From contig JAIRVP010000018.1 in the NCBI GenBank assembly GCA_031253835.1, positions 1-47,840 of the forward strand: a DNA stretch of 47,840 bases, read 5' to 3'. Positions 34,258 through 42,111 of this stretch are shown here, one piece after another (the first letter of the stretch is position 1; each line of letters begins with the position of its first letter). Position numbers and translations under genes: made by a program. This stretch comes from Burkholderia sp. (GTDB taxonomy: Bacteria > Pseudomonadota > Gammaproteobacteria > Burkholderiales > Burkholderiaceae). Below the pieces are notes generated by a model that saw only the letters and a list, made by a program, of their open reading frames with translations, made no database searches and was not told where the DNA came from.

Positions 34258-35042
34258 TGCCTTTCGCCACTGTCAACGGCGTGAAACTGCATTACCGGAT
34301 CGACCGTGCCGCGCGCGCCGACGCGCCGTGGCTCGTCTTCTCGAACTCGCTCGGCGCCGACCTGCAGATGTGGGCGCCGCAGATCCGTCCGCTCACGCAG
34401 CACTTCAACATCCTGCGCTACGACACGCGCGGCCACGGCCATTCCGACGCACCGGCCGGTTCGTACACGATCGAGCAGCTCGCCGGCGACGTGATCGGCC
34501 TGCTCGACCACGTCGGCATCGACTGCGCGCATTTCTGCGGGATCTCGATGGGCGGGCTGACGGGCGCCGCGCTCGCCGCACGCTATCCGTCGCGCATCGT
34601 GCGGGCGGTGCTGTCGAATACCGCCGCGAAGATCGGCTCGCCGGAAGTGTGGGCGCCGCGGGCGCAGAAGGCGCGCGCCGAAGGCATGGCCGCGCTCGCC
34701 GACGCCGTGCTGCCGCGCTGGTTCACGGACGCGTTCGTCGAACGCGAGCCGCGCCTGTTCGACGCGATCCGCGACACCTTCGTGCATACCGACAAGGACG
34801 GCTATGCGGCGAACTGCGACGCGCTGAACGCGGCCGACCTGCGCGAGGAAGTGAAGGGCATCACGTTGCCGGTGCTCGTCGTGACCGGCGCGAAGGACAT
34901 GTCGACGCCGCCCGACCAGGGCCGCGCGCTGGCTGCCGCGATTCCCGGTGCGCTGCACGTCGAATTCGACGCCGCGCACATTTCGAACATCGAGTGCACC
35001 GACGGCTTCAACCGTGCGCTGCTCGATTTCCTGAACGCGTGA
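34257..35042 (+). CDS. pcaD: 3-oxoadipate enol-lactonase
   Basis: 261 residues, alpha/beta-hydrolase. Hydrolyses beta-ketoadipate enol-lactone to beta-ketoadipate. Nucleophile elbow FCGISMGGLTG, acid in VTGAKDMSTPPDQG and histidine in DAAHISNIECTD form the catalytic triad. AGGAGA precedes the ATG, which overlaps the pcaB stop by one base. Separate from PcaC here, not fused as PcaL. Followed by pcaC after 10 bases. Confidence 0.94.
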   Translation: MPFATVNGVKLHYRIDRAARADAPWLVFSNSLGADLQMWAPQIRPLTQHFNILRYDTRGHGHSDAPAGSYTIEQLAGDVIGLLDHVGIDCAHFCGISMGGLTGAALAARYPSRIVRAVLSNTAAKIGSPEVWAPRAQKARAEGMAALADAVLPRWFTDAFVEREPRLFDAIRDTFVHTDKDGYAANCDALNAADLREEVKGITLPVLVVTGAKDMSTPPDQGRALAAAIPGALHVEFDAAHISNIECTDGFNRALLDFLNA

Positions 35043-35052
35043 GGTAGCGACG

Positions 35053-35439
35053 ATGGACGACCAGGAACGTTACGAAGCAGGGATGAAGGTGCGCCGCGCG
35101 GTGCTCGGCGACGCGCACGTCGACCGTTCGATCGAGAACCGCACCGAGGTGACCGACGAATTCCAGAACCTGATCACGCGCTATGCATGGGGCGAGATCT
35201 GGACGCGCGACGGCCTGCCGCGCCATACGCGCAGCCTGCTGACCATCGCGATGATGGTCGCGCTGAACCGTGGCGAGGAACTGGCGCTGCACCTGCGCGC
35301 CGCGCGCAACAACGGCGTGACGCGCGACGAGATCAAGGAAGTGCTGCTGCAGACCGCGATCTACTGCGGCGTGCCGGCTGCGAATTCCGCGTTCCATCTC
35401 GCGGACAGGATTTTCAAGGAACAGGACGCAGCCGGTTAA
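35053..35439 (+). CDS. pcaC: 4-carboxymuconolactone decarboxylase
   Basis: 128 residues, usual length, AhpD-like all-helical fold. Decarboxylates 4-carboxymuconolactone to the enol-lactone used by PcaD. Characteristic blocks: NLITRYAWGEIWTRDGLPRH, LLTIAMMVALNRGEELALHL and VLLQTAIYCGVPAANSAFH. GAGGTAG precedes ATG 35053. Last enzyme gene of the run before a terminator. Confidence 0.95.
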   Translation: MDDQERYEAGMKVRRAVLGDAHVDRSIENRTEVTDEFQNLITRYAWGEIWTRDGLPRHTRSLLTIAMMVALNRGEELALHLRAARNNGVTRDEIKEVLLQTAIYCGVPAANSAFHLADRIFKEQDAAG

Positions 35440-35540
35440 ACGCCGGTCGTGATCCGATCGGGCGGCCCGCTGGTGTTTGGCGGGGCGTCGCCGATGAAAG
35501 AACGCACCGGCAGTGAATCGGTGCGTGAACAGAGGAAAGG

Positions 35541-35564
35541 CGCGGCCAAGAGGCCGCGTTTCTT
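35541..35564 (+). terminator. Terminator between pcaC and pcaK
   Basis: Perfect 7-base stem CGCGGCC / GGCCGCG with loop AAGA, followed by TTTCTT. It lies 101 bases after pcaC and only 24 bases before the pcaK ATG, inside what would be its leader, so it may act as an attenuator limiting pcaK rather than as a full stop. Confidence 0.65.
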
Positions 35565-35588
35565 GCATATATATTCAGGAGACTCGCG

Positions 35589-36947
35589 ATGAATCGCGCA
35601 CCCGTGGTCGATGTCCAGACCTTCATCAACGAGCAGCCGTTCGGCGGCTTTCAATGGCTCGTGTTCCTCATGTGTTTCGTGATCGTGCTGCTCGACGGCT
35701 TCGATACGGCCGCGATCGGTTTCATCGCGCCGTCGCTGCTCGGCGAATGGAACCTGACCAAGCCCGATCTCGCGCCGGTGCTGAGCGCCGCGCTGTTCGG
35801 CCTCGCGTGCGGCGCGCTCGTGTCGGGCCCGCTGTCCGACCGGCTCGGCCGCCGCTCGCTGCTGCTCGGCTCGGTGTTCCTGTTCGGCGTCGCGTGCCTG
35901 ATGTCCGCCTTCTCGAATACGATCGGACACCTGACGATCCTGCGCTTCATCACCGGCGTCGGGCTCGGCGCGGCGATGCCGAACGCGGTCACGATGATGG
36001 GCGAGTTCTGCCCGGACAAGCGCCGCGCGACCGTGATCAACCTGATGTTCTGCGGCTTCCCGCTCGGCGCCGCGTTCGGCGGTTTCCTGGCCGCGTGGAT
36101 GATTCCGCATTTCGGCTGGCGCAGCGTGCTGATGCTCGGCGGCGTGACGCCGCTGCTGCTCGGCGTGCTGTTGCTGCTGAAGATGCCGGAATCGGTGCGC
36201 TTCATGGTCGCGAGCGGCCAGCAGGTCGACAAGATCCGCGCCACGCTTGCGCGCATCTCGCGCGACGCGCTGAACGCCGGCTCGTTCGCGATGACCGAAG
36301 CCGCGCCGCAGACCGGCAGCAAGGGCCTCGGCGTCGTGCTGTCGCGCTCGTACATCGTCGGCTCGGTGATGCTGTGGCTCGCGTACTTCATGGGCCTCGT
36401 GATCTTCTACGCGTCGATCAACTGGATGCCGATCCTGCTGAAGGATGCGGGCCTGACGCCGAAGAGCGCGACGCTGATCTCGGCGCTGTTCCCGCTCGGC
36501 GGCGTGGGCGCCGTGCTGTGCGGCGTGCTGATGGACCGTTTCAACGCGAACCGCGTGATTGCCGTGTGCTATGCGCTGACGGCGGTGAGCGTGTATGCGA
36601 TCGGGCAGGCGGCCGGCAACGTCGGGTTGCTCGTGCTGGTCGTGTTCGTGGCCGGCGTGCTGATGAACACCGCGCAATCGTCGATGCCGGCGCTGGCCGC
36701 CGCGTTCTATCCGACCGAAGGGCGCGGCACGGGCGTTGCGTGGATGCTCGGCGTCGGGCGCTTCGGCGGGATCGCAGGGTCGTTCCTCGTCGCCGAACTG
36801 ACGCGCCGGCACTTCTCGTTCGCGGGTGTGTTCGCGACGATCGCCGTCGCGGGCGTGCTCGCGTGCATCGCGTTGCTGATCAAGCAGATGGCGCGGCCGC
36901 ATGGCGTCGCGCAGCCGGCAGGCAAGATCGAGTCGCTCGGGCATTGA
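35589..36947 (+). CDS. pcaK: 4-hydroxybenzoate/protocatechuate MFS transporter
   Basis: 452 residues, twelve helices, aromatic acid:proton symporter (AAHS) family. The helix-1 motif FVIVLLDGFDTAAIGFIAPS carries the acidic residues that are diagnostic for PcaK-like carriers. Motif A is GPLSDRLGRRSLLLG, with DRFNANRVIAV in the second half. TCAGGAGACTCGCG precedes the ATG. It imports the substrate of PobA or protocatechuate. Position after pcaBDC supports the name. Confidence 0.92.
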   Translation: MNRAPVVDVQTFINEQPFGGFQWLVFLMCFVIVLLDGFDTAAIGFIAPSLLGEWNLTKPDLAPVLSAALFGLACGALVSGPLSDRLGRRSLLLGSVFLFGVACLMSAFSNTIGHLTILRFITGVGLGAAMPNAVTMMGEFCPDKRRATVINLMFCGFPLGAAFGGFLAAWMIPHFGWRSVLMLGGVTPLLLGVLLLLKMPESVRFMVASGQQVDKIRATLARISRDALNAGSFAMTEAAPQTGSKGLGVVLSRSYIVGSVMLWLAYFMGLVIFYASINWMPILLKDAGLTPKSATLISALFPLGGVGAVLCGVLMDRFNANRVIAVCYALTAVSVYAIGQAAGNVGLLVLVVFVAGVLMNTAQSSMPALAAAFYPTEGRGTGVAWMLGVGRFGGIAGSFLVAELTRRHFSFAGVFATIAVAGVLACIALLIKQMARPHGVAQPAGKIESLGH

Positions 36948-36956
36948 GCGACGTGC

Positions 36957-36983
36957 GGGCCGGTGCGCTGCGCCGGCCCTTCT
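36957..36983 (+). terminator. Terminator after pcaK
   Basis: GGGCCGG pairs with CCGGCCC around a 9-base loop, followed by TTCTC, 9 bases past the pcaK stop. A second small hairpin GAGCGG-CAC-CGCTC follows directly. Both lie between convergent genes. Confidence 0.6.
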
Positions 36984-37004
36984 CGAGCGGCACCGCTCGG
37001 GCCG

Positions 37005-37253
37005 CTATTCTTCCGCGTCGTGTTCCTTGACGAACTTGCGCAGATACGCGCGCAGCGCGGCCTCCCGGCCGCGATGATCGGCGAGGTTCGCGGCGCCCAT
37101 CTCTTCCTCTTCGCCGAACAGCGTCGGCGGCGCGCAGTAAGTGCCGACTTCGATGTTCTCGCGCAGCACGCGGATGTCGTGCGTGAGCGGGTGATACTCG
37201 GCGATCCAGTGCATCCCCTCGATGTGTTCGCCCGTCCTCAGCAGTGGCTTCAT
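37005..37253 (-). CDS. Small hypothetical protein
   Basis: 82 residues, MKPLLRTGEHIEGMHWIAEY then LTHDIRVLRENIEVGTYCA, an acidic stretch LFGEEEEMGAANLADHRGRE, and a basic helical end LRAYLRKFVKEHDAEE. GGGAG lies upstream of ATG 37253. It is soluble, without a signal peptide. One cysteine only. It is convergent with pcaK and on the same strand as the LysE gene 107 bases upstream. No family recognised. Confidence 0.6.
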   Translation of the reverse strand: MKPLLRTGEHIEGMHWIAEYHPLTHDIRVLRENIEVGTYCAPPTLFGEEEEMGAANLADHRGREAALRAYLRKFVKEHDAEE

Positions 37254-37360
37254 CGGCAATCTCCCGGCAGCAGCGGCGCAACCGGCGAAGCGGTTGCGCG
37301 CGCCCGTACCGAAAGGGTACGCCTGCCCCGCGTGAATCTCAACGGGCGCGCTGTGAGCGC

Positions 37361-37978
37361 TCACTGCGGCAGCAGGTGCGCGATGAGCGGATACAGCGAC
37401 AGGATCAGCAGCACGGCCATCGTCACGTTGAAGATGCGCAGCGCGCGGCGGTTCGACAGGAAGCGGCGCAGGCCGAGGCCGAACGCGGCCCACAGGCAGA
37501 TGCACGGGAAGCCGATCAGGATGAACACGACGGACATCCACGCGGCGTTCATCCCGTAGTCGGCGGACAGGCGGACCGTCGTCGCGGCGGTCAGCACCAT
37601 CATCCAGGCTTTCGGGTTGACCCACTGGAACGCGGCGGCTTCGACGAACGTCATCGGCCGCGGCTTGGCGCCGTGTGCCTTCACGTCGCCGGACGTGCCG
37701 ATGCGCCACGCGAGGTACAGCAGGTACGCGACGCTCGCGGCCTCGAGGATCGTATACAGCAGCGGCAGGCGCTTGAACGCTTCGCCGAGGCCGAAGCCGA
37801 CGCAGAGCATCAGGATCGCGACGCCGATGCTGATGCCGAACAGGTGCGGCATCGTGCGTCGGAAACCGAAATTGACGCCGGATGCGAGCAGCATCGTGTT
37901 GTTCGGGCCGGGCGTGATCGACGTGACGAGCGCGAACAGCATGCCGGCGGGCAATGCGCTGAGGGTGAGGAATTCCAT
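37361..37978 (-). CDS. LysE/RhtB-family amino acid exporter
   Basis: 205 residues, six hydrophobic segments. The signature LFALVTSITPGPNNTMLLAS places it in the RhtB/YfiK branch, different from the ArgO-type at 21856. FQWVNPKAWMMVLTA is the conserved second block. It likely exports a neutral amino acid or metabolite, e.g. cysteine- or threonine-like compounds (family range). Upstream lies an inverted repeat resembling operators of MocR/GntR regulators, but no such regulator is adjacent. Confidence 0.88.
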   Translation of the reverse strand: MEFLTLSALPAGMLFALVTSITPGPNNTMLLASGVNFGFRRTMPHLFGISIGVAILMLCVGFGLGEAFKRLPLLYTILEAASVAYLLYLAWRIGTSGDVKAHGAKPRPMTFVEAAAFQWVNPKAWMMVLTAATTVRLSADYGMNAAWMSVVFILIGFPCICLWAAFGLGLRRFLSNRRALRIFNVTMAVLLILSLYPLIAHLLPQ

Positions 37979-38451
37979 CGCGGATTCTCCGTTCGGTTCT
38001 AGGCTGGGATGGAGATCAGTTTAGCGACGGTTGTCTGTACAGTACCGGTACAGTTGGTTTGACGAATGCCGGTACGGGGGAGGGCGCTCGCCTGGATCGG
38101 TGTGGTGCGTTTCGCGTCACGCGGTTCGCGATGACTTTGCATTACGCGGCTGCACGCCTGCTGGAGTAAATGGGCGAACCGTCGAGCGGTGCGTGCCATT
38201 CGGCTGAACGCGCAGCGGAAAAGTGTCGTACCCCCGATGCATGCGCGCTGCGTCCAACCATCGAGACATCGACAGCTGAAGCTAATCGATCGCGATGGAC
38301 CTTCCTCTGTCTCGAAGACCGTCCGACCATGCATAGATGCGTATGCGCCATCCGCGACGCGCGTGTTTCGCTCGCCGGGTTGACCCGCTGCAGGCCCGTC
38401 CGTGTGGACGTCATGCACCGACGGGCCGATCGCTGCGCCGACGGCGCCGCG
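37979..38451. other. Intergenic gap
   Basis: 473 bases between the LysE start and the deacetylase stop. Apart from the operator-like repeat, nothing is recognised: the open frames are shadows, and GC is mixed (38200-38340 lower), without remnants I can name. Confidence 0.35.
38035..38053. promoter_or_regulatory. CTGTAC / GTACAG operator-like repeat upstream of the LysE gene
   Basis: CTGTAC (38035-38040) and GTACAG (38048-38053) are perfect inverted arms seven bases apart. TACAGT is also directly repeated (38038 and 38049). It lies about 57-75 bases before the exporter start on the minus strand. CTGTAC-type repeats are known targets of MocR/PdxR-like GntR regulators, which often control transporters. 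The regulator would have to be elsewhere. Confidence 0.5.
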
Positions 38452-39186
38452 CTACCGGCGTGCCCGAACCCGCGCCTTCACGCACTTGAACCACAATCTC
38501 ACAGCCCCGACACCGCCCGCGACCGGAATCCGCGGCAGCAGGAACGGATCGTCGGCCGCACCGGCGCACCCGCGCCGGGTCGTCGTCGCGTTGCCGTATC
38601 CGGCATCCACGACCTGGTCGCGCACCCGCGCATCGAGGTCGCCGTACGGATAGCAGAACGATTCGACGCGCTGGCCGCTCAATGCCTCGAGCCACCGCTT
38701 CGATTCGCTGACCTGATGTTCCGACTCGTACGCGGGCACCTGCGACAGCGCGACATGCTCGAGCGTATGCGAGCCGATTTCATGGCCGTGATCGCGCCAC
38801 ACGAGCATGTCCTCGCAAGTCATCAGCGGCGAGTGTGCGGTGTCGGCACCGGCATCCCAGTCGTTCTCGCCGCCGAAGCGGCCGGGGACGAAATAGCAGG
38901 TCGCGGTGAATCCGAGTGCGTCCAGCACGGGCATCGCATGCGTCAGCACGTTGAGAAAGCCGTCGTCGAACGAAATGCCGAAGACCTTCCCGCTGCGTTC
39001 GCCGCGCAGATACGGCTGAAGCTCGCGCACGCTCAGCCCGCGGTAGCCGAGCCGCTTGAACAGCGTCATCTGGCGGCGGAACGCATCGGGTGCGACGCTC
39101 AGGCTGCGCAGCCGGTCGGGCGGCGGCGGCAGCGGGCGTACCTGGTGATACATCAGGATTGGATGGCGCGGGGCGGATAGGAACAT
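38452..39186 (-). CDS. Polysaccharide deacetylase family protein (NodB domain)
   Basis: 244 residues. Carbohydrate-esterase-4 fold that removes N- or O-acetyl groups from glycans. Motif 1 is FGISFDDGFLNVL (the D-D pair). Motif 2 is HEIGSHTLEHVALSQ, with the H-x3-H metal pair. Motif 3 is ESFCYPYGDLDARVRD. Opening LMYHQVRPLPPP is the usual first strand of this group. There is no signal peptide, so it is probably a cytoplasmic enzyme acting on a lipid-linked or precursor glycan. It lies 23 bases after the methyltransferase-like gene and belongs to a three-gene run with it and a GT4 glycosyltransferase. Confidence 0.88.
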   Translation of the reverse strand: MFLSAPRHPILMYHQVRPLPPPPDRLRSLSVAPDAFRRQMTLFKRLGYRGLSVRELQPYLRGERSGKVFGISFDDGFLNVLTHAMPVLDALGFTATCYFVPGRFGGENDWDAGADTAHSPLMTCEDMLVWRDHGHEIGSHTLEHVALSQVPAYESEHQVSESKRWLEALSGQRVESFCYPYGDLDARVRDQVVDAGYGNATTTRRGCAGAADDPFLLPRIPVAGGVGAVRLWFKCVKARVRARR

Positions 39187-39209
39187 CGGCAGACCGGAAA
39201 AACGCAGGG

Positions 39210-39776
39210 TTACGCAGCCTTGCGGAAGATCCGCAGGGTCTTGAAGTCGCCGACCTCGACGAAATCGGCATGCGCCGCCCACTGCGCGATGATCGGCTCG
39301 GCCTTCCGGTATGCCGACGAACCCTTGTAGAACAGCAGGTGACCGTTGGCGGCGGTATGGCGTGCGAACAGGTCGAGCACCGCTTCGTCGGTCTTCGCGC
39401 CGTAGCGGCTGTTCGACTCGTCGCGGAACTCGCACAGATGGAACAGCGTGACGACGTCGAACGCCGGCAGCAGGCCCGAGTTGCTCGTATAGATGTCGCC
39501 GAAATACGCGAGGTAGGTCTTGCTGACCTCCGGTTGCCGGGTGACGAGTTCGACATACGACTTGTATTCCTTCGGCGACGCCGTCACGCCGAAAACGGTG
39601 TTGTTCAGGTGCGGCCGCGCGCATTCGACGCCGACATGGTGATGGCCGCCGGTGCCGAAGTGATAGATGCGCACGCCCCTGAGACGGACGGATTCCAGCC
39701 ATTCGACGAAGTGCACGTCGCACGGGCATTCCTGCGTCCGCAAGTCCCAGTACTTCTTCCAGATATTCATTGCCAT
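39210..39776 (-). CDS. Methyltransferase-like protein
   Basis: 188 residues. Rossmann-like layout: IYHFGTGGHHHVGVECA resembles the glycine-rich SAM loop (though HFGTGGHH is unusual), VFGVTASPKEY the second strand with its acidic position replaced, and FDVVTLFHLCEFRDES the fourth strand. The end LLFYKGSSAYRKAEPIIAQW, FVEVGDFKTLRIF fits a class I methyltransferase. SAM binding is not certain. Its start overlaps the glycosyltransferase stop by one base (TGATG), implying a joint function on a surface glycan. Confidence 0.65.
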   Translation of the reverse strand: MAMNIWKKYWDLRTQECPCDVHFVEWLESVRLRGVRIYHFGTGGHHHVGVECARPHLNNTVFGVTASPKEYKSYVELVTRQPEVSKTYLAYFGDIYTSNSGLLPAFDVVTLFHLCEFRDESNSRYGAKTDEAVLDLFARHTAANGHLLFYKGSSAYRKAEPIIAQWAAHADFVEVGDFKTLRIFRKAA

Positions 39777-40921
39777 CAAACGGACCTCATGGATGTCACC
39801 CAGCGGTAGGGGTTGTGTCGAATCGATTTCTGATAGACGGACAGCGTCGCATCGACAAAGGTGTCGAACGAGAACTCGCGCTTGCCTTTCAGCCGCGCGC
39901 TGCGCCCCATCGAGCGGACGCAGCCGGGTTCGCGCGCGATCGCGCGCAGGATGGCCTCGATCGCTTCGGGCTCGCGCGGCGGGACGACCCAGCCGTCCAC
40001 GCCCGGCTCGACGTTCTCGGGCAGCCCGCCCACGCGCGTGACGATCGCGGGGCAGCCGAGCGACATCGCTTCGCGGCACGCATACGACAGGCTCTCGTGA
40101 TACGACAGCACGAACGACACGTCGATGATCGAGAACGGCGCCCGGACGTCGTCGAGGCGCCCGGTGAACGCGGTGTGCGACGCCATGCCGTGCCGCACGA
40201 TCTGTTCGCGCTGCTCGCGGGACGGCTCCGCGCCAACCAGCAGCACGCGAAACCGCTCGCGCTCGCGTTCGGGCAGGCCGCCCAGCGCAGCGATCAGGTC
40301 CATCCAGCCTTTTTCCGGCGCGGTGCCGGCGCTGCTGCCCAGCACGATCGCGTCCGCGCCGGACGGCCCGAACAGCGCGATCTTGCGGCGGCGGATTTCG
40401 TCGCCGGCCAGGCGTTCGGCGGCTGACCGGCGTACGCCGTGCTTCACGACCGTGACGTTTCCGTACGGCGAGCGCAGCGCGAGCATGCTCGCGACATAGT
40501 CGCTGACCGCGATGGTGTGGTCGGTGGCGAGCCGTGCGCGCAGCAGGTTGCCGAAGCTGTCGGCGCGATACGTGTTGTGCTTGGTGAGCACGACCGCGGG
40601 CCGGTACCGGCACCCGAGCAGCGCGAGCATCACCTGCCGGTGGTCGGCGGAGCCGTTCACATGGATGACGTCGAAGCGCTCGGCGGCGATCCGCCGGCGC
40701 AGCCGGACGATTTCCTGGCACAGCCGGTTCCAGCGCGGCTTGAATTCCATGTCGAAGATGGCCACGTCGGGGCTGTCCTTCAACAGGCGCGACAGGCGGC
40801 TTCCCTCCGGCGACGCGACGGTCACGCGGTGATGCCGGCTCATCGCGACGGCGAGATCGCGAACGTAGGTATCCTGGCCGCCGCCGTAGTCGCCGTGGAA
40901 GTTGGTGTACAGAATGTTCAT
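39776..40921 (-). CDS. Glycosyltransferase family 4
   Basis: 381 residues, GT-B fold. The N-terminal acceptor domain starts MNILYTNFHGDYGGGQDTYV, with the typical glycine-rich loop. The C-terminal donor domain has GSSAGTAPEKGWMDLIAAL and SYHESLSYACREAMSLGCPA (E-x7-E-like), followed by VTRVGGLPENVEPGVDG. It transfers a sugar from a nucleotide donor onto a growing glycan. First gene of a three-gene run with the methyltransferase-like gene and the deacetylase. No export or polymerase genes are nearby, so this looks like a decoration cassette, not a full capsule or O-antigen locus. Confidence 0.9.
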   Translation of the reverse strand: MNILYTNFHGDYGGGQDTYVRDLAVAMSRHHRVTVASPEGSRLSRLLKDSPDVAIFDMEFKPRWNRLCQEIVRLRRRIAAERFDVIHVNGSADHRQVMLALLGCRYRPAVVLTKHNTYRADSFGNLLRARLATDHTIAVSDYVASMLALRSPYGNVTVVKHGVRRSAAERLAGDEIRRRKIALFGPSGADAIVLGSSAGTAPEKGWMDLIAALGGLPERERERFRVLLVGAEPSREQREQIVRHGMASHTAFTGRLDDVRAPFSIIDVSFVLSYHESLSYACREAMSLGCPAIVTRVGGLPENVEPGVDGWVVPPREPEAIEAILRAIAREPGCVRSMGRSARLKGKREFSFDTFVDATLSVYQKSIRHNPYRWVTSMRSV

Positions 40922-41229
40922 CGCGATGCCGCTTTTCCTCGATCATTCATCAAAAGGACTCCTGATGAAATGAATGGCTCAACCCGTCGGGATCAATGAC
41001 TCGAACACGGTGCCGCGTTGCCGGCCCGCGATCGCGCATCGACGCCCGGGCATGGCGTCAACGCGAATCATTTCCAAATATTACATATCGATTACGTATC
41101 GGTGTGTCGAGGTCTGCGCATCTTTGTGAGAATGTGTCGCGATCGCTTGACCGTGTGTCGCCGCCGGATTTGATCTGGGCCGGGGCGCTCCCTCTCATGC
41201 GACGAATTAGTCCGCTTATTACCGGAAGC
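40922..41229. other. Intergenic gap
   Basis: 308 bases between divergent genes. It includes an AT-rich patch (about 41069-41100, TTTCCAAATATTACATATCG then ATTACGTATCGG), probably promoter DNA for one or both sides. No RNA gene or mobile-element end recognised. Confidence 0.35.
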
Positions 41230-41761
41230 ATGGCGCGCACACGCAACGAAAACCTTCATCAGCAGCGCCGGGAGCCGGTCCTGACTGCGGCCGACATGAG
41301 CGCGGGCGCGGTGTTCCGGTACTTCGCCGACAAGCGCGAGATGATCGACGCGATCATCGTGGCCGAGGTCGAGCGCTATATGCACGATGTCGAGCGCTCT
41401 CTCAACCGGGAAGGGCTGCTGCGGCTCGCCCGCATCACGGCCGACGAACTGGCCGGGATGACGGGCCAGACCGATGCCGGCCTCGGTGTCGACAGCTGGC
41501 TCGAACTCGCGCGCGACGCCGACCGTCGCCCCGATTTCGTCGCGCTCGACCGGAAGTTGCGCGCGGAATTCGCGTGCGCGCTGGCGAGCGGCCAGGCCGA
41601 GGGCTGGGTCAGGCCGTCGCTGGATCCGGCCGGCGCCGCGAGCATCGTCTTCTCGCTTCAACGGCATGTGGCTCGTCCAGAGCCTCGGGACCGCTTGCGA
41701 CCCGGAGCACATGGCCATCGCGCCGGGCGACTTCTTCCGGACCTACGTCCTGGTTTCCTGA
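41230..41761 (+). pseudogene. tetR-family regulator, disabled by deletion and frameshift
   Basis: Starts MARTRNENLHQQRREPVLTA, a standard TetR opening, but runs straight into ADMSAGAVFRYFADKREM. About 25 residues that form the first helices of the HTH are missing in frame. The ligand domain then reads normally until about base 41657, where the frame shifts by one: the proper end FNGMWLVQSLGTACDPEHMA to FFRTYVLVS continues in another frame up to the stop at 41759-41761. Two independent lesions mean it is very probably non-functional. A normal TetR is about 195-210 residues. Confidence 0.85.
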
Positions 41762-42111
41762 CATCCCGCGCAGCACTTCAAGAGGAACGACCCGCGCCGT
41801 CCGAAAGCGTGGCCGATGCGGGCCGGCACCCGCTTCATCCGCAGTCATCTCCACGCATCCGGCCCCACAAACAGCGGGGCCGGATCGCGACAAAGCGTTC
41901 GTTTCCGACGACATCCGGACGCAAATCAACCGGCGCTGCTTTCGGATTTGAAAGCCGGTGCGCCATTTGCGTTAGAATGCCCCCCCTGTCCGCCAAGGCG
42001 ACCGCCGAACGCGGACTGGCCGCCTGCATGGCGACGTGGGTTCCGATTCGCAGCCGGACGCGAATGATTTGCCAGCCGTTAGAAACATACGCTTTGTGAT
42101 TTGGATTACTA
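41762..42111. other. Intergenic gap with the symporter promoter
   Basis: 350 bases. Apart from the promoter candidate at 41948-41978, nothing is recognised; the open frames crossing it are read-through from the broken tetR gene. Confidence 0.35.
41948..41978 (+). promoter_or_regulatory. Candidate sigma-70 promoter of the symporter gene
   Basis: TTGAAA (41948-41953) and TAGAAT (41973-41978) with a 19-base spacer, slightly longer than ideal, about 130 bases before the symporter start. The good -10 is the main support. Confidence 0.4.

Noticed and set aside
38170..39180. A 336-codon open frame on the plus strand
   Set aside because: Antisense to the polysaccharide deacetylase, whose frame has all catalytic motifs; the plus frame has low-complexity shadow composition.
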